A stretch of 64,000 nucleotides of DNA from Pyrrhosoma nymphula (GCA_963573305.1 OY754338.1:17978192-18042191), one strand, 5' to 3'; numbered from the stretch's first letter, positions 24,876 to 36,281 are shown. The notes: a model not told the origin generated them from the sequence alone. Numbers and translations: made by a program.

Positions 24876-26449
24876 GTTGGCAAAAGCAAGTTGAGAATTT
24901 TTAAACATTGACCAACCCTCAATAACATACGTATAAAATTTATTAAAAGTGGTCAAGAACTAACTCAACAAAAATATTTTAAGGGATTGTTCAGTTAAGA
25001 AGTAACTCCAGGAAAATAAGAACAATAGTGACTTCAAAGAGCAGATCAGGATGTGACCCTGCCAACTATGGTGAAGATAATTGAAAGCGTGGAAAAGCAA
25101 AGTAATGGGAGAGCACCATGGGAAGATGGGAAAACAGTAGAGTTGATACGGGCCTTTGAGTTGTGGGTGATGTTAATGACCACAGTGAAACAGTTCGCTG
25201 AAATTATACTGTTCGCTAAAGCTGGTTCGCAGAAATTAGGTAGATAAAGGAAATATTAATAACGCTTGACCTCGCAAACTTTGAAAGTTCATACAAAACT
25301 TTATAGCACGTACCGGAAGTCATTTCATCAAACTTTATTCATGTAACAACCATTAAAAGATGTAAGTGCATTTTTTACGTATAGGCTTATTTAGTGTGCA
25401 ATAAGGGTGACTATATAGTGCCGAAAAATAATTAAAATGGATTATTTTTAGAAGATCTCACACAGGAGAGAACTATGTGCAATACACGTATTTGTTTCCC
25501 CGGAGTGAGAAAATGGGTAAAAAAGAAAAACTTTTTCACCGACAAAAAACTAATGGAGTTACTTTCATTTGCCTCAATAGTTCAGGCAATCATCATGTAA
25601 TTTTGCGCGTAAAAGTAGTAAAGATTACTCCTTCCCTTCCACGTCTAAATATTTTTAGGGTTTTTATGATAAATGTTTTTGTAGTTATTGGCTGCTGTAA
25701 TCCAAATAGTTTCATATTTTTAAGTAATTTTCTTCAGTTTAATTCGGTTGAAGTTGCCATAAATTCATTCCTTAGTAAAATCTTGCATCGTCTTATGTTT
25801 CATCCAAACTAGCACATGAAGAACCGACAGCTGACTGAATGACCTTTGCAAATCTTCCGGAGCATGTAAAAATTAAGTCCATTTAACACTTAATCAAATT
25901 AGAATGAGAAGTTTTTTTCACAATCATACACAGGAAATGCTGGATATTATTTGTTATAATGCTATGTCTTTGGAGTGTTGATATATTTCTATCGAATACT
26001 CTATTAATAGCTTCAGTCCATTTTCATAAGGAAAAATTCCAGAGCCAGCAAAATGCACTGGAATTTATTTCAGCAACTACAATGCTCTTTAAATACCAGA
26101 CAAATTAAAATGGTGAGTAGGGAAACATTTACATGCTCCATCACGCAGTGTATCCTGAATTCAACCGCAGCCATCGTTTATAATGAAGTCTGAGTGTAGA
26201 AATAAATGCCGTGAATCACATAATTTGAGCTTAAATTCTTTCCGGCGGTAACCTGGAGGTAACTTCAATTAATTCTTCCTTTGCTACTGAATGACGATAT
26301 CCGTATAACTTTTTTAATCTTCTTTAAAAACGGTCAAAAATACTAACTCGGAGGGTACCAGCTTATGATTATGTACACTGTTTGTGCTTTGGTATAAAAA
26401 AGAAGATTTCAAATCTTCTTACGAATCCCAATCAGGTACATTTAAAAGG

Positions 26450-26520
<71 letters not shown>
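26450..26520. repeat. (TA)n microsatellite
   Basis: About 70 bp, preceded by AGGC and followed by GCCTTGTCCAGC, the start of SINE copy 1. Confidence 0.95.
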
Positions 26521-26521
<1 letters not shown>

Positions 26522-26524
26522 CCT

Positions 26525-26808
26525 TGTCCAGCGCCATCTCTCGGCGACTTTTACGGACTAATCTTGGGGGTGTTTGATTCATATAAACCCCCCGCCGATT
26601 CCAGTGTTTCTTTAGTAGTCTAGATAGCTTAGTGGTCAGAGCAGCCGGCGCGAAATCGGAAGGTCCGTGGTTCAATTCCCGGTCTAGACGAATTTTTTTC
26701 ACTTGGAATCGGCCATCATTCCATCTTCACATCACCATTGTGTCATCACATTTTATGTGTTTCCTATACTCTTTCTTTCACCACCTGTTTGAACGAAATA
26801 TTTATTAT
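26525..26808 (+). repeat. tRNA-derived SINE, copy 1
   Basis: Starts TGTCCAGCGCCATCTC. A tRNA-like part spans 26618-26689: acceptor stem GTCTAGA / TCTAGAC, box A TAGCTTAGTGGTCAGAG, box B GGTTCAATTCC. The would-be anticodon is CGA, but base 33 is G and the T-stem is weak, so it is not a working tRNA. The tail CTTTCTTTCACCACCTGTTT is shared with the SINEs at 34.4-34.8 kb. A (TA)n tract precedes it. Confidence 0.75.
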
Positions 26809-26994
26809 TTACGCCTGTGAGCGGTTTGAGTGAATGAATGAATGGTTGTATGGCCGGAATGGCTCATTTCTACTTCTTGGGCTCTGCGTGCCCCGAAACG
26901 CCTGTTCTGTATCTTTACCACTGTCTGTGTGCCTGATTCAAACTTTGATTTCCTCTTCTGTGTACGTAATTTCTTCTCTGCCGGTGAGTGAAAA

Positions 26995-27277
26995 TGTCCA
27001 GCGCCATCTCTCGGCGACTTTTACGGACTAATCTTGGGGGTGTTTGATTCATATAAACTCCCGCCGATTCCAGTGTTTCTTTAGTAGTCTAGATAGCTTA
27101 GTGGTCAGAGCAGCCGGCGCGAAATCGGAAGGTCCGTGGTTCAATTCCCGGTCTAGACGAATTTTTTTCACTTGGAATCGGCCATCATTCCATCTTCACA
27201 TCACCATTGTGTCATCACATTTTATGTGTTTCCTATACTCTTTCTTTCACCACCTGTTTGAACGAAATATTTATTAT
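26995..27277 (+). repeat. tRNA-derived SINE, copy 2 (near-identical direct repeat)
   Basis: Same sequence as 26525-26808 apart from a C-run change (one indel and one substitution by eye). tRNA-like part at 27088-27159. Followed by a short (TA)n tract and GCCTGAAG. The 186-bp spacer between the copies is unique here. Confidence 0.8.
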
Positions 27278-27296
27278 ATATATATATATATATATA
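27274..27296. repeat. Short (TA)n tract after SINE copy 2
   Basis: Follows the SINE tail and is itself followed by GCCT, the same four bases that follow the (TA)n tract at 26520. Confidence 0.9.
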
Positions 27297-28360
27297 GCCT
27301 GAAGAATGAGTATCAGCTACATATTTTAAGTCTTGGCTTTATGAGGTCGAGCTTTCAAGGTCTTTTTTTCTAAGTTGCCTCAAGTATCGAATGATTCTGT
27401 ATAAATGTGCTAGGTCAAAATTTTTCCAACTTCTTGTGATCGCTTTCGACAGTAGAGCAACGTGGTAGAGAGCTAGATCTGTTTCAAGTTTTTTTTTCAC
27501 ACTGTGTTAGTATCAGATTAAATATTATGGTAAGTAATGACTACATAATTGATAATTAACTCCATTGTTTATGCGCCATTTATTTATATTTGTATTGTTT
27601 AAACTAAGGTGTTTATAAATCTGAAATGAAACCAAATGTAAGACTAACTTTAATCAATTCAATGTTATCAAAATTTTAAATTGAATTGTTCAACGTGGGA
27701 ATGTAGGTGTGACGAGATGGAAAATGCTTCAAATATCAGTGGTGACAATTTTTCTTATTTCTTCACTGCTCGCAGCTTTCACCATTCACTACCAATGAAT
27801 TATATATTTAACGTACACACAAATCCATACCCTAGACGGTGAAATACTTCCGAGGTGGAATCCAAGTTGGCGGTCGAGAACGCTAAGGCGCCACCTACAG
27901 GGTCGGCAACTATCCTCATGTGATTATTAAAAATAGCGAAAAATTGATGTACTCCCCTTGGAATTTTTTTTTCCGTTCCACAGTGACCCCAGGGTTGGAA
28001 TTCACTGTGTACCCGATGTTGAGGTCTCACAGACCTAAGACCTGCCTCGCGCTCCGTTATTTCGAAAAAGCTCTCAACAAATGCATAACACATGGCCTGG
28101 TCCCCTCCATCCGCCTGCCCTATCGACGAGAGCCCCGGATGGTTTGGGGGTTCGCAGGGGCTGGCTCGATAGCGAATGCGTGAATAATCCACCGTAGCTC
28201 CTCGGGTCATTCCCAGGGGACGATGAGAATGAATGTCAAATTTGATTGAGGAACTACTACGGGAGATAAGAGTACATCGAGGAGGAAGAACGCTGGAAAC
28301 TCATCGCAGAGGCTGAGAAACATGAGAAGCGATGTCCGAGGAAAGCATCTTCCTTGGGTT

Positions 28361-28398
28361 CCTTGACAGTTACGAGGTAAACCCTCGTTACTGCCAAG
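28361..28398. repeat. Hairpin of about 17 bp, imperfect
   Basis: CCTTGACAGTTACGAGG, TAAA-like loop, CCCTCGTTACTGCCAAG. Two or three mismatches. It ends a GC-rich block (about 27830-28440) that I could not identify. Confidence 0.6.
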
Positions 28399-28449
28399 AC
28401 AACCTCAACGCATCCTGAGGTAGCGTGAAATGGAGTTTTTTTTAAATTG

Positions 28450-30950
28450 TTTGAAACAATAGGACACGAATATAAAAAGTTGTAAGTATTAACTCAACAT
28501 TCTATGACAAAGATGACAGGTACTTTTGCGAGAGTCACTCAAATATGAGCACATGAGCTGATGATTGTTGGAGATGTCATTATGGCTAGAGCAACATAGC
28601 TTTCCGCGTAGTGGGGCAAGTTCCATTACTCGGAAGTGGTGGGAATTGTTTCAGGGAAATTACCGTTATCCGTAATTGGGATCCATTCGGAAAGTACTAT
28701 CATTGTAGTACTCTGTCCGTTTCACGGGGTGTTTAACTGTTGATTCCTGAGTGTCTTATGTTAAGAGTAGGTTAAGGACAACCTCCAATCCTTTTAATTC
28801 TTTCCTAATCAAACTGACTATTCATCCCTAACGGACGCATATCAAAATAGCCCAACGGATGGTTGTTACGGTTTCACACTAACAGTGTACAAATGTAATG
28901 CATTTCATATATTTTAACACAAAATCTAAATCCCCATAATTAAATTTCCAAAACTGCACGAGACAAATTATGAAGTGCATCCTAAAAGAAGTCTTTTAAA
29001 ATAAATTTACATCCTCATTTCTGCTGCTCCCAATCCCTGTCGGTATTAAATGATAAAGAGTCATATGGGATTAATAATCAATTCATTACTGGAACAACGC
29101 GGTTCGTACATAATTATCATTAATTAGCAATTTAAAAAAAATACAGGAAATTGTTCCTAAAACATATGAATTTGTGGGAATTGAATTCCATCCATTCCCA
29201 CAATGCTACTTTTGGAAGATTAGAAGAAGCCGAGTCACAGAAAGGGAAAACAACATGCATTTGAGAGATTGTGGATGAAATACATTTACCGTTACTTCGG
29301 CACAGGAAAATTTAAACTTTTACATTAATATTAATTTGTGAGTTAATTTAACCACCATATTATAAACATATCTGCCTAAAATAACTCATGTGTAGTACGT
29401 AAATGCTTTATGGAAAAAATTAATACCAATTACTGAGTAAAATGCAAGAAAAAGCAAGGAAGACCTTAGGCTGTTTGATTAACCACTGAACACGCAATTT
29501 TAAAGTCAGAAGAAGAATTTTGGAGGAATACATATTTCATTTCTTTCTATATTTGCTATTCAAGCACTAATTCCGTAGCGCAGACCATTCTATCTTCAAT
29601 GAAAACAGATATTCATTAAATATTAGAAAACTATGAGCGAAATAGAAACTTAATTTTGCATAATTTCCTGAATAAATTCGTTACTAAGATTTATTTTCGA
29701 AATAAGAGCAATTTTCCATGGTACCAATGAAAAGTCTGAACACATTTAAATACCATATTTCTACTTAAGTACGGGTAATTTCAAATGAGGTCGAAGGCTA
29801 ACGTAGTGAAAAACGTAAAACGTTGTCATAGATAGCAGAAATAGAATGCGTTATTTTTTTACAAACTACATATAGGTACACGAAACTAATAATTTTTTCA
29901 TTGGTACGAACCAAATTTCCTGAACGAAAGATATCGTAGGAAGTAAATTGATAAATGATTACTCATGAAATTACTAATGGTAGTGACGAACCTGATTTTA
30001 AATATAACTTGGAGTGTCTCACATGGCAACGACACCTATATTGTGATCTTTTGAAACGCTAGCGAAGCACAAGCTAATCCTGAAACGTAAATGGGATCTC
30101 CAAACCACTCAGACCAGTGGAATAAAATTTAGGGCATTCTAGAACGCTATGACGAATTTCACACCCAAAAACTTTCTCACAACCGAGAAAAAACGGGTGG
30201 AAAGAAAAGTCAATATTACACTGTTACTCTTATTTTCTAAGAGAAATCATTAATTTAATATGCGTATAATGATCACGTAGTCAATTTTCAAAACTGTATT
30301 TACAAACAATAATGAATTTTAAAAAAATCATGTTCACTCCAACGGTTAGGTACTAAATTTATAACATTCATACTCGCTAAAAATCATGCATACTCAAAAT
30401 TGTACATGAATAATAACCTGCTGTTCCTTTCTAGCTTGAAATCTTTCAAATAAGCTGAATTTCGAGCATTGTTATTCGAAACAAATGAACTCTGTGTTGC
30501 TCCGCGTGATGGAAGACAGGCATTTAATCCCAATGGAAATTTAGAATGTCCTCGGAACATAAACCAGAAAGAAATTATTTGAAGAGATAGAAAAGATTGA
30601 TGAAAAATTGCATTCAAGAAAATAAATCTGAAACAACATTAATACACAGATTTATATTATGCCATGAAAAAGTTAGTTACTAAGAATACGGTCCAAACTG
30701 GCGGGATGGTTATTGAAAATATTCTCCTCCAACGTAGGGTTTTCATCAGAATCGAAATAAAACTGGTTGATTTCAAGCACGTAGTTATAGATTTGAGGGT
30801 TGGTAGCTTTTGAAAGCATTCCTTTTGAATTTACGCTCTAAAGTGCGAGTTTGATAAATCCTTGAAAACGTTTTTCAATCAAGTTCTTCACTGGGCATTT
30901 TGGTAGGCCCCCACCTTTCTGAAAGGAGAATATAGATGGATTCTGGCACT
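28450..30950. other. AT-rich intronic stretch with nothing recognised
   Basis: I see no repeat, SINE box or protein motif in this 2.5-kb stretch. Confidence 0.5.
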
Positions 30951-30959
30951 GCTGGAGAA

Positions 30960-31440
30960 GAAACGAATGGAAGAATAGAGAATTGAGAGCGGGAAAGGGA
31001 AGAAAGTGGGTGAGAGATACAGAGATGGCGCTATATTTCGATGCAAGTGAGGGATACACAGGAAGGAGAGGGGGTGGGGTTTTCTGGGGAACAGGATGGG
31101 GGAGTGGGGTGAGGGAGATTCACAATAAGAAGGAAAGAGAAGGAGGGAACGAAATAAGTGCCATGAATAATGCATACAAAATATATACATAAGACATTTC
31201 CTCGTCTGAACCCCTTGGGAAATATCGCAGCTCGGTTTCTGCGTCACACAGGCCTTCCCCCTCCCTTTCCACTCCCCTCCCCTCTCCACCCCTTCATCTG
31301 AAACACATATCTCCCCTTCCACCCCCCACCTCCCTTTATGCCTACCCCCCTCCTCCCCCTCACGTCACAGCCTCCTACCAATCCATGCCCTTTCAAACGT
31401 CCTTGCCTTTCTCCTCTCGAAAGCCTTGCTCGCACGATTA
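30960..31440. other. Purine-rich then pyrimidine-rich block
   Basis: 30960-31170 is G/A-rich and 31250-31420 is C/T-rich on the same strand. No coding pattern. Confidence 0.6.
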
Positions 31441-32949
31441 GGGCCGAACGATACTCAATTTAGAAGATCGACTATCGATGCATAAGAAAATATATCGAGT
31501 TATAGGAGCCATATTGAGTTTTTGAAAACCTGCTTGTGTCAAGTAACTCCGGTAACATTGGATTCATAGAACAAAGATCATCAAGCGGAATCGCGTACTT
31601 GGCTTCTTGAACATAGTGAGAGCATCTCGTCCCGTTTAATTTCACAGTGACAGGGGAGACCTGATAATCATTATGATTGGTGTTAATGACTCCCTGAGGA
31701 ATGATTCCGGGTCTCTGTGATCCATGCAGTACCGGGAGAGCGATATCTTATCATTGAAGAAGCCTTTTAATAGAGGAAAATTGTTTGAAAAAACTAGTGC
31801 TGGGTGTAACCCACGTATTATTCCTAGGGCAGCGCTTATCTTCGAAATTCGAGACACTTTGGAATTCGTACGCTGAAAATGTTTGATTTGGTGAGAAAAA
31901 CTATGTATTTCAGTCTTATAGCCGAGCGTCAAAGGTAAGATGCTTGTTGATGCTCTTTTTCCTGGGCATAGCAACCATTTGCAACGTAATTACGTTATTT
32001 AAAATCTACTAAGGCGCAAGACTTTTAGCCATGTTGGCGTGTTCTCAAGACTTCATAGAAGTATTGGCATTCACGCGACATACAGCGCCAAGCGTCGAGT
32101 GGATCGCTTCCCAAAATACACCTATTCACCTGCCTCATTGCCGGAGACCGGGTACCGCAGATCAATGTCACTGGAATCCACAAGAATGCACATGCGTATA
32201 TCCTGGCTTGTAATGAGCTACATTCTAAAAATAATGAAGAAACTTACAGTAGTAGTGAAATTAAAATTTAAGTTTGTATCGGAAAAATAAGCCAATTTAC
32301 ACCAAACAGCACTACACACTAAAACTCAAAAAGTGAAACCCAGAAAAATTTGTAATCTGTTGAAATTAAAACTATACTGTAAAATCAAAATATTTTCAAA
32401 AGGTCAGTTTCCCCGAAAAATAAGATATAGTCATTTTCCAAAAATGTGACATTTTCGACTCATATCATTTCAGCTCTGAACCGAGCATAATCACCTCAAC
32501 GATTCCTTTCAATTTTCCATATTGAATACTTCAGTATCAAACATATCGATGTCATGTCGAAACATTTCAATATCAGCACGTCACCTACCACGATTTTTGT
32601 ACTCGCCATTTGATGGGACAGGGAATCTTCACGGAGAGGGTTGTGGAGGGTGTTGGGCGGTGGGTCGGTTTGAATAGAGGCGGATTAAAATAAGAGGATA
32701 GAAGGAGAAAATTGCACCTGATTAGTGGATGAGTGGGTGGGCGACGGAATTAGAGGTGAGGTAAAAATAGGACATAGTTTGCATCTAGCACAATTACAGG
32801 GGGAGGAAGTGGGTTTGGAAGCAACATCTTTCTTTACCTTATCTACCTCACCCCCTCCTCCCAACTTCTTTCATCATGTTCAGCATCTTTCTATATCTTT
32901 ATCTCACCCCCTCCTCCCAACGCCTCCATCCCCTCTCTCCCTCACCCTC

Positions 32950-33239
32950 CTCCCTCCTCTTGCATCACCAACAATGTGGTCTACCACTTACAATGTAAAC
33001 TCTGCCCAGCTTTTTATATTGGTAAATACTCGACTCCCCTTAATATATGCATTAATAATCACTGCTCTAACTGTAAGAACCCTTCCCAATCTGCTTCTCT
33101 TCCCGTTGCGACACACGCCTCGCTTCACAAAAAATCCTTCAGCCACTACTACAATGTTTCAATTATTTTTTCCCTCCCCCCAACTGCTCCCCCACTTGAA
33201 CTGAAATCTGTGGAATTATCTTTTAATTTGATTCTATAA
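32950..33239 (+). pseudogene. PLE GIY-YIG endonuclease fragment, copy 1 (catalytic Arg lost)
   Basis: Reads MVYHLQCKLCPAFYIGKYST, then PLNICINNHCSNC. The 'VVY...FYIG' pair is the GIY-YIG signature and CxxC the usual zinc-binding pair before it. The Arg in 'NIRxNNHR' is replaced by Cys (NICINNHC), so the nuclease should be inactive. The end, LKSVELSFNLIL, lacks the usual 'EYxxIW' pattern. It is preceded by C/T-rich sequence with no RT. Confidence 0.7.
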
Positions 33240-33451
33240 AGCTTTCCAAACTCCGGGCATCCAATGTCTTTCATTAAACTCCCTTCCCCTCTTCCTCCTA
33301 CATTCCCCTTTCTGCCTGCCCCTCCTTACCTTTATTCCCCTCTTTCCCCTCCAATATCTTCCCCACCTGGCCCAGCCTGCCCTTCCCTGCCTACCCCTCC
33401 CCTTATTTATTCTCCCCTAACCCACCTCTTCATTCAGTACTCTCTCCAGTT

Positions 33452-33474
33452 CAGAAGAAGACGACAGCGTCGTC
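33452..33474 (+). ncRNA. Relic of a hammerhead-like motif after GIY-YIG copy 1
   Basis: CAGAAGA, A, perfect stem GACGAC / GTCGTC with loop AGC. The following GAAAC is replaced by GTCACC. Position and shape match the other copies. Confidence 0.35.
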
Positions 33475-33649
33475 GTCACCTTACCCAGGATCCTGGTTAA
33501 CGTGAAATTTTTTCTGTCTGGATTCGACACATTTTCATATTCCCCACCAAACCCTGTGTTCGTCCTTTTATGTGTTCCTATCCCTTTCCATTTCCTATGA
33601 TTGTATGAATTTATTTGCGCCTTTGAGCGTCTGATTTTCAAATGGATGA

Positions 33650-34109
<460 letters not shown>

Positions 34110-34226
34110 TTTTATATTGTGGCCTATTGGCGAAATTTTCGTTTCGTGTATATATATATATATAATATCTTCTGAGAAACCGCACTCGACGAATAAAAAC
34201 ACATTGGCGTGTTTGTTTAAAAACGG

Positions 34227-34279
34227 TTGACGATGGCGGCTTGCCCGTCGAAACGTCCGCAAATTATTCTGTGAGTGTC
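34227..34279 (+). ncRNA. Hammerhead-like motif of a PLE
   Basis: TTGACGA (34227-34233), T, stem GGCGG / CCGTC with loop CTTGC, then GAAAC (34250-34254). GTGAGTGTC follows at 34271-34279, a possible NUH cleavage site (GTC). The first core base is T where C is usual. Confidence 0.55.
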
Positions 34280-34327
34280 CTTTTAATTTTCGTGTGCCTG
34301 TGTTTTAAAAGTATATTTATATTTGTG

Positions 34328-34351
34328 TATATATATATATATATATATATA
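34328..34351. repeat. (TA)n tract after a PLE tail
   Basis: 24 bp, just before the minus-strand SINE. Confidence 0.9.
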
Positions 34352-34365
34352 TTTCGTTCACTCAC

Positions 34366-34585
34366 TCACACACCGCCTTTTAGGCAAATAAATATATAAT
34401 AATTTGAACAGAAGGTGAAAGAAAGAGATAGGAAACATGTAACTAAAATTGGACGAAGACACTGGTGATTTGGAAGATGGTACAGCCGAGAAATGTGCCG
34501 TGACCGGGACTCGAACCCGGAACTGGCCACGGCTACGGGCTCAAGCTTGAAGGGGTATTCTTTGTTATAAGCCCCAGCCGAAATC
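34366..34585 (-). repeat. tRNA-derived SINE, minus-strand member of an inverted pair
   Basis: The plus strand shows GGGACTCGAACCCGG (B box reversed), then an upstream segment different from its partner's. The tail region (34398-34524) is the near-exact complement of 34646-34784, which has an extra 14 bp or so. Transcription through both would give a long hairpin. Confidence 0.75.
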
Positions 34586-34790
34586 ATGGTAAATCTAAGT
34601 GTCCTGATAGCTAAACTGGTAGAGCACTCGGTGCGAAATCGGGAGGTTCCGGGTTCGAGTCCCGGTCACGGCACATTTTTACCCTCTGATTTCTCGGCTG
34701 TACCATCTTCCAAATCACCAGTGTCTTCGTCCAATTTTAGTTACATGTTTCCTATCTCTTTCTTTCACCTTCTGTTCAAATTATTATATA
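34586..34790 (+). repeat. tRNA-derived SINE, plus-strand member of an inverted pair
   Basis: tRNA-like part 34601-34672: acceptor pairs at 6 of 7 positions, perfect T-arm CCGGG / CCCGG, box B GGGTTCGAGTCCC, would-be anticodon CGA with G at 33. Tail TTTCCTATCTCTTTCTTTC ends in (TA)n. Confidence 0.75.
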
Positions 34791-34796
34791 TATATA

Positions 34797-34829
<33 letters not shown>
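34782..34829. repeat. (TA)n tract between SINE and hairpin
   Basis: Follows the SINE tail and leads directly into the inverted repeat at 34830. Confidence 0.9.
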
Positions 34830-34833
<4 letters not shown>

Positions 34834-34898
34834 CCACCTTCTTTAGCGAAAGGTATAGGAAGAATGTTCCTATACCTTTCGCTGAAGAAGGTGGCGGC
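34830..34898. repeat. Inverted repeat (30 of 31 bp) next to a (TA)n tract, overlapping a ribozyme-like core
   Basis: Arms 34830-34860 and 34868-34898 with a 7-nt loop. The left arm follows the (TA)n tract and begins GCCGCCACCTTCTT. The right arm holds CTGAAGA and half of stem II of the hammerhead-like motif at 34882. Confidence 0.9.
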
Positions 34899-34933
34899 GA
34901 TCCACCGAAAAATTTACAACCCGTGTGAGTGTC
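34882..34933 (+). ncRNA. Hammerhead-like motif of a PLE, inside a hairpin
   Basis: CTGAAGA (34882-34888), A, stem GGTGG / CCACC with loop CGGCGAT, then GAAA (34907-34910), followed by GTGAGTGTC at 34925-34933. The core CUGANGA...GAAA is intact. Its 5' part is also the right arm of the hairpin at 34830-34898. Confidence 0.65.
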
Positions 34934-34967
34934 TTTTTATGTGTTTTCATTTATACAGTTTCTTTGT

Positions 34968-35279
34968 ACGTCCACCAACATAATTTACCTTTTACAGTGC
35001 AACTTCTGCCCAGCTTTCTATGTAGGCCAATGTACCACCCCCCTCAACCTCAGAATGAATAATCATCGTGCCTCCTGCTGCCCGTCATCCCCCCATGCTT
35101 CCCTCCCAGTGGCCACGCATTCTTTGTCCCACGACGCGGTCTTCAATTCTTGTTTCAAGGTGTCCATTATTGCTTCCCTCCCCCCCTCAGACTCCGCCCT
35201 CAACCTTTACACGCTTGAATTAGCGTGCATTTGGCGCCTAAACGATTGCAGCACCCCTGGACTTAATGTATCCTGCTAA
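34968..35279 (+). pseudogene. PLE GIY-YIG endonuclease fragment, copy 2
   Basis: Reads TNIIYLLQCNFCPAFYVGQC, then TTPLNLRMNNHRASC, and ends LELACIWRLNDCSTPGLN. The GIY (IIY), YIG (YVG), Arg (NLR) and Glu (LELACIW) positions are kept. It starts directly after the hammerhead-like motif at 34882, with only about 40 bp between. The upstream CCHH-like segment seen in copy 3 is missing. Confidence 0.75.
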
Positions 35280-35366
35280 CCCCCTCCCCAATCACCCCTT
35301 CTCCCCCTCCCGTTCCCGTTCCCTTGTTCCTTCGGCATTCTCACCCAGTCAGTCGACATCTCCTCG

Positions 35367-35425
35367 TTGAGAAAGAAGCCTTTGGCTTCGAAAGCTCCGG
35401 AAAAAACTTTTCTCGTGTGAGTGTC
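35367..35425 (+). ncRNA. Degenerate hammerhead-like motif of a PLE
   Basis: TTGAGAA, one base, perfect stem GAAGCC / GGCTTC with loop TTT, then GAAAG (35390-35394) and GTGAGTGTC at 35417-35425. The core is altered, so self-cleavage is unlikely, but it occupies the same place as the other copies. Confidence 0.45.
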
Positions 35426-35903
35426 CTGTAAACTAATTTTAAAATGTCCCGCAGAATCCACTAGACCCTCCTTGCAACCCACCGCCCCCCCTCCGCCACT
35501 TTCCTCAACATGCGGACGCCCGAGGTGCAAATGCTGCTCTCTCCTCCGCCCCTCCGCCACCCCCTCCCTCAAAAGATCTTCCTCTACGGCCAATTGTACC
35601 ACCAGCAACATCATCTACCGCCTTTCCTGCAATTTCTGCCCTGCCTTCTATGTGGGAAAATGTACCACCCCTCTCAATATCCGTATGAACAATCACCGCC
35701 ATGCCACCAAAACTCCACCTTTTCTTGATCCCATTCCCAAACATACCGCCTCCCACTCTCAAAATTTTGACGATTGTTTCTCCCTAGAGATCATAGAAGC
35801 CCTTCCTGAATCCGCCGGTAATGTTGACGTGAAAATTCGTGAATACGCCCATATTTGGGTGACAAGAGCATTCGAAAAGCCCGGGCTAAACCTAGCCCAT
35901 TGA
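35421..35903 (+). CDS. PLE GIY-YIG endonuclease domain, copy 3 (most complete)
   Basis: Open frame of 160 residues. Residues 31-39 are CGRPRCKCC, the Cys-rich motif that precedes the nuclease in PLE proteins. GIY-YIG follows: IIY at 64-66, Cys 70 and Cys 73, YVG at 77-79, Arg88, HR at 92-93, Glu141 in REYAHIW. The order and spacing match the C-terminal domain of Penelope-like polyproteins, which nicks DNA during insertion. No RT precedes it, so it is a 5'-truncated copy and the ATG is probably not a true start. It lies between the motifs at 35367 and 36078 and is followed by a 55-bp tandem duplication that begins at its stop. Confidence 0.75.
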   Translation: MSCKLILKCPAESTRPSLQPTAPPPPLSSTCGRPRCKCCSLLRPSATPSLKRSSSTANCTTSNIIYRLSCNFCPAFYVGKCTTPLNIRMNNHRHATKTPPFLDPIPKHTASHSQNFDDCFSLEIIEALPESAGNVDVKIREYAHIWVTRAFEKPGLNLAH

Positions 35904-36002
35904 ATTAAAAGCCCAATAGCCACCTCTCTCTCCCCACCACTATCCATTAGCCCAGTGAATTAAAAGCCCAATAGCCACCTCTCTCTCCCCACCACTATCC
36001 AT
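35893..36002. repeat. 55-bp tandem duplication after PLE copy 3
   Basis: 35893-35947 and 35948-36002 differ at one base (CCCATTG against CCCAGTG). The unit includes the stop codon of copy 3, so the duplication is recent and follows the PLE insertion. Confidence 0.92.
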
Positions 36003-36077
36003 TCGCACTTACCCCCTTCCTTCCTCTCTGCCCTTTCCTTCCCAAGGGAACAGAGCGGACTCATCATTCCTCTACCG

Positions 36078-36129
36078 CTGACGATGGCGTCCTGACGTCG
36101 AAACGTACAAGTTTTCTTTTGTGAGTGTC
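36078..36129 (+). ncRNA. Hammerhead-like motif of a PLE
   Basis: CTGACGA (36078-36084), T, stem GGCGT / ACGTC with loop CCTG, then GAAAC (36100-36104), and GTGAGTGTC at 36121-36129. It follows GIY-YIG copy 3 and lies just upstream of a (TA)n tract. Confidence 0.65.
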
Positions 36130-36176
36130 CTTTTTGCGTGTTTCTGTGTTTGTTTAGTGTATCACTGTTTTATTTA

Positions 36177-36281
<105 letters not shown>

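Larger units (their letters stand above)
24427..24934. repeat. Nested palindrome with hammerhead-like cores
   Basis: Outer inverted repeat 24427-24468 / 24893-24934 (contains GAGGGTTGGTCAATG and its complement), with GGCCAACGTTT / AAACGTTGGC continuing inward. Inner inverted repeat 24500-24576 / 24594-24670: 77 nt per arm, about three mismatches, 17-nt loop. The inner hairpin lies inside the outer one, so two events are layered. Confidence 0.85.

Noticed and set aside
26618..26689. Candidate tRNA genes at 26618, 27088 and 34601
   Set aside because: Acceptor stems pair, but the T-stem is weak at 26618/27088, base 33 is G, and each sits at the head of a repeated unit with a shared tail: SINEs, not tRNA genes.
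27800..28210. 136-codon minus-strand frame in a GC-rich block
   Set aside because: No recognisable motif, no splice or repeat support, and an opposite-strand frame of similar quality. Possibly an old element, but not supported.
32725..33204. 159-codon plus-strand frame
   Set aside because: C/T-rich low complexity. The frame starting at 32976 carries the GIY-YIG signature and is the real relic.
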